Below are positions 62,638-64,000 of a stretch of 64,000 bases of DNA, in pieces (position 1 is the stretch's first letter; every line of letters starts with the position of its first letter). A model generated the notes under the pieces. It was not told the DNA's origin and ran no database searches. It was given only the letters and a program-made list of their open reading frames with translations. This DNA is from Actinoallomurus bryophytorum (GTDB lineage: Bacteria > Actinomycetota > Actinomycetes > Streptosporangiales > Streptosporangiaceae). Both the position numbers and the translations under genes were made by a program. The stretch is taken from the NCBI RefSeq assembly GCF_006716425.1, contig NZ_VFOZ01000001.1, positions 7,521,237-7,585,236 of the forward strand, read 5' to 3'.

Positions 62638-62723
62638 CACTGCGCAAGCCGCCGATGCCCCGGCGCCTCTTCGAGGTCGGATTCCATGCCATGGCCCGCC
62701 TGCTGCCGGCGGTGAGCCGGTGA
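62634..62723 (+). CDS. Possible 29-residue coupling peptide between ABC ATPase and permease
   Basis: An ATG overlapping the ATPase stop (ATGA) opens 29 codons whose stop overlaps the permease GTG start (GTGA). The peptide is basic, with LFEVGFHAMARLLPAVS as a short amphipathic stretch. Precise overlap on both sides argues that ribosomes read through it, so it may couple the two larger genes or be a tiny subunit. Confidence 0.45.
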   Translation: MTLRKPPMPRRLFEVGFHAMARLLPAVSR

Positions 62724-64000
62724 GCGCCTTGGGCAAGGTCGTACGCTCCGGCGTGGGCCGTCGTCGGGTCCAGTCCCTCGTCATGGCCCTGACGACGTTC
62801 GCCGCGGTGACGTCATCAGTACTCTCCCTCGGCCTGCTGGCCGTCGTGCAGGCCCCGTTCGACCACGCCTTCAGTGCTCGGAACGGGGCGCACCTGGCGG
62901 TCCAGTTCGACGGCTCGAAGGCCACGGCCGCGCAGGCCGCCGCCACCGCGCACGCCGCCGGCGTCACCGAGGCGGCCGGACCGTACCCGATCGCCGCCGC
63001 CCTGGACACGACCGTCGGCATGGACTGCTCCAAGAAGGATTGGGCCGGTCACGACAACGGTCCGATCACCGTCACCACCCGGCCCGACCTGGGTAGCACC
63101 TCCGGGATGGACCAACTGGTGCTGACCCAGGGGCGCTGGCCGACGAGCTCGGGCGAGATCGCCCTGCCGTGGCAGCACTATGCCACCGTCTGCTTCGGCG
63201 ATTCGGTGGTGTTCTCCTCCCTGCCGGGCAAGCCGTCGTTCAAGGTCGTCGGCTTCGGCGGCTCGGTGACCAACAGCGCGACCGCCTTCGCCACCGCCGA
63301 CGGTTTCGCGCGGCTCACCGCTGCCGGCGCCAAGTCCGACGAGCAGATGCTCTACCGGTTCGCCAAGGCCGGGACCAACGCCGACATCGCCACCGACAAG
63401 AAGGCGGTGGCCGCCGCCGCGCCGGCCGGCGCGGTCGAGGGCGGACAGACGTACCTGACCGCGGAGCAGCAGGCGACCGGCAACGCCAAGGCCTACGTGC
63501 CGTTCCTGATCGGCTTCGGGTTCCTCGGGCTGTTCATGTCGGTGCTGATCATCTCGATCGTGGTCAGCGGGACTGTGGCCTCGGGAATCCGGCGCATCGG
63601 GATTCTGAAGTCGTTGGGCTTCACCCCTTCGCAGGTGGCCCGCGCCTACACCGCGCAGGCCATGATCCCGGCGACACTCGGCCTGGTGCTTGGCACGGTT
63701 TTCGGCAACCTCCTGGCTGTGCCGATCCTGGGCGGGGCCACCAAGCAGCTCGGCGCGGGCAATGCCACGATTCCGTTGTGGGTCAGCGCCGTGGTGCCGC
63801 TGGGCACCCTGCTGATCGTCGGCGTCACGGCTTTGATCCCGGCACTGCGGGCCGGCCGGATGCCGACGGTGCGGGCTCTGGTGGTCGGCCGCGCCCCCAA
63901 GGCCGGGGGCGGTCAGACGGCGCAGCGTCTGGCCTCGCGGCTGCCGCTGCCCCGGGCCATGTCGTTGGGGCTGGCCCAGCCGTTCGCCCGGCCGGTCCGG
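62720..64000 (+). CDS. ABC transporter permease (FtsX/MacB-like), cut by window edge
   Basis: The gene is open for 427 codons to the window edge. One N-terminal helix (SLVMALTTFAAVTSSVLSLG) is followed by an extracellular domain of about 230 residues. Three helices come next, including FLGLFMSVLIISIVVSGTVA, then GIRRIGILKSLGF typical of FtsX permeases. The sequence after SLPLPRAMSLGLAQPF-like residues suggests a second repeat follows. Full-length relatives are about 750-850 residues with two FtsX domains. It is probably a drug or lipoprotein-like exporter under the adjacent two-component system. Confidence 0.88.
   Translation, partial: MSALGKVVRSGVGRRRVQSLVMALTTFAAVTSSVLSLGLLAVVQAPFDHAFSARNGAHLAVQFDGSKATAAQAAATAHAAGVTEAAGPYPIAAALDTTVGMDCSKKDWAGHDNGPITVTTRPDLGSTSGMDQLVLTQGRWPTSSGEIALPWQHYATVCFGDSVVFSSLPGKPSFKVVGFGGSVTNSATAFATADGFARLTAAGAKSDEQMLYRFAKAGTNADIATDKKAVAAAAPAGAVEGGQTYLTAEQQATGNAKAYVPFLIGFGFLGLFMSVLIISIVVSGTVASGIRRIGILKSLGFTPSQVARAYTAQAMIPATLGLVLGTVFGNLLAVPILGGATKQLGAGNATIPLWVSAVVPLGTLLIVGVTALIPALRAGRMPTVRALVVGRAPKAGGGQTAQRLASRLPLPRAMSLGLAQPFARPVR

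Overview
The window is 64 kb of very GC-rich DNA with GTG starts, ATGA/GTGA stop-start overlaps, two-gene MarR/efflux units, acVLRF1 and MocR-YczE. This suggests a large-genome actinobacterium of the Streptosporangiales or Streptomyces type. The genus cannot be fixed from the sequence. No rRNA, CRISPR array, transposase or phage gene was seen.

Positions 1-1468 hold the start of a large ATPase regulator that runs off the edge. Positions 1.7-26.1 kb look like one metabolic island for oxalate, formate and glyoxylate. On the minus strand are fdhD and an NAD-type molybdenum formate dehydrogenase, whose alpha subunit is split into two genes and whose NuoE/NuoF-like subunits are fused. Next come a decayed second formate dehydrogenase gene and a PanE-like reductase. 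On the plus strand are a tRNA-Sec gene (selC), moeA and a GntR/FCD regulator. A minus-strand operon follows: ThDP decarboxylase/lyase, formyl-CoA transferase, NDP-forming acyl-CoA ligase and OxlT-type antiporter. Divergent from it is a plus-strand operon: sucC, sucD, beta-carbonic anhydrase, hydroxypyruvate isomerase, tartronate semialdehyde reductase, glyoxylate carboligase and an aldehyde dehydrogenase. The likely flow is oxalate import, CoA activation, decarboxylation to formyl-CoA, then formate oxidation to CO2 for NADH. A branch of oxalyl-CoA may be reduced to glyoxylate and assimilated through the glycerate pathway. A palindrome of consensus GCATAC-A/T-GTATGC recurs at the promoters of this island and is the probable operator of the GntR protein.

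The most striking feature is at 7.3-9.6 kb. The decayed formate dehydrogenase has TGA exactly where its intact neighbour has the catalytic cysteine, and a tRNA with anticodon TCA and the long arms of tRNA-Sec lies 1.3 kb away. This looks like a selenoenzyme gene caught after replacement by a cysteine paralogue.

Positions 26-40.5 kb are mixed housekeeping and stress genes: a CHASE3-GAF histidine kinase, a MarR-controlled efflux/hydrolase operon, a degenerate EAL protein, acVLRF1, a DUF2330 protein, a VOC protein, a universal stress protein, an ABC-F ATPase, a small HTH protein and a crotonase. Positions 40.5-41.07 kb are non-coding and carry two tandem repeats.

Positions 41-59.6 kb carry an ABC exporter, secreted and lipoprotein genes, a sulfotransferase, RidA, a nuclease-fold protein, a D-amino-acid PLP enzyme, a sirtuin, an LD-carboxypeptidase, MerR-thioredoxin, a GH15 glucoamylase, a sugar-porter-like MFS protein and the YczE/MocR pair. 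Positions 59.9-64 kb are a two-component system divergent from an ABC transporter that continues past the edge.
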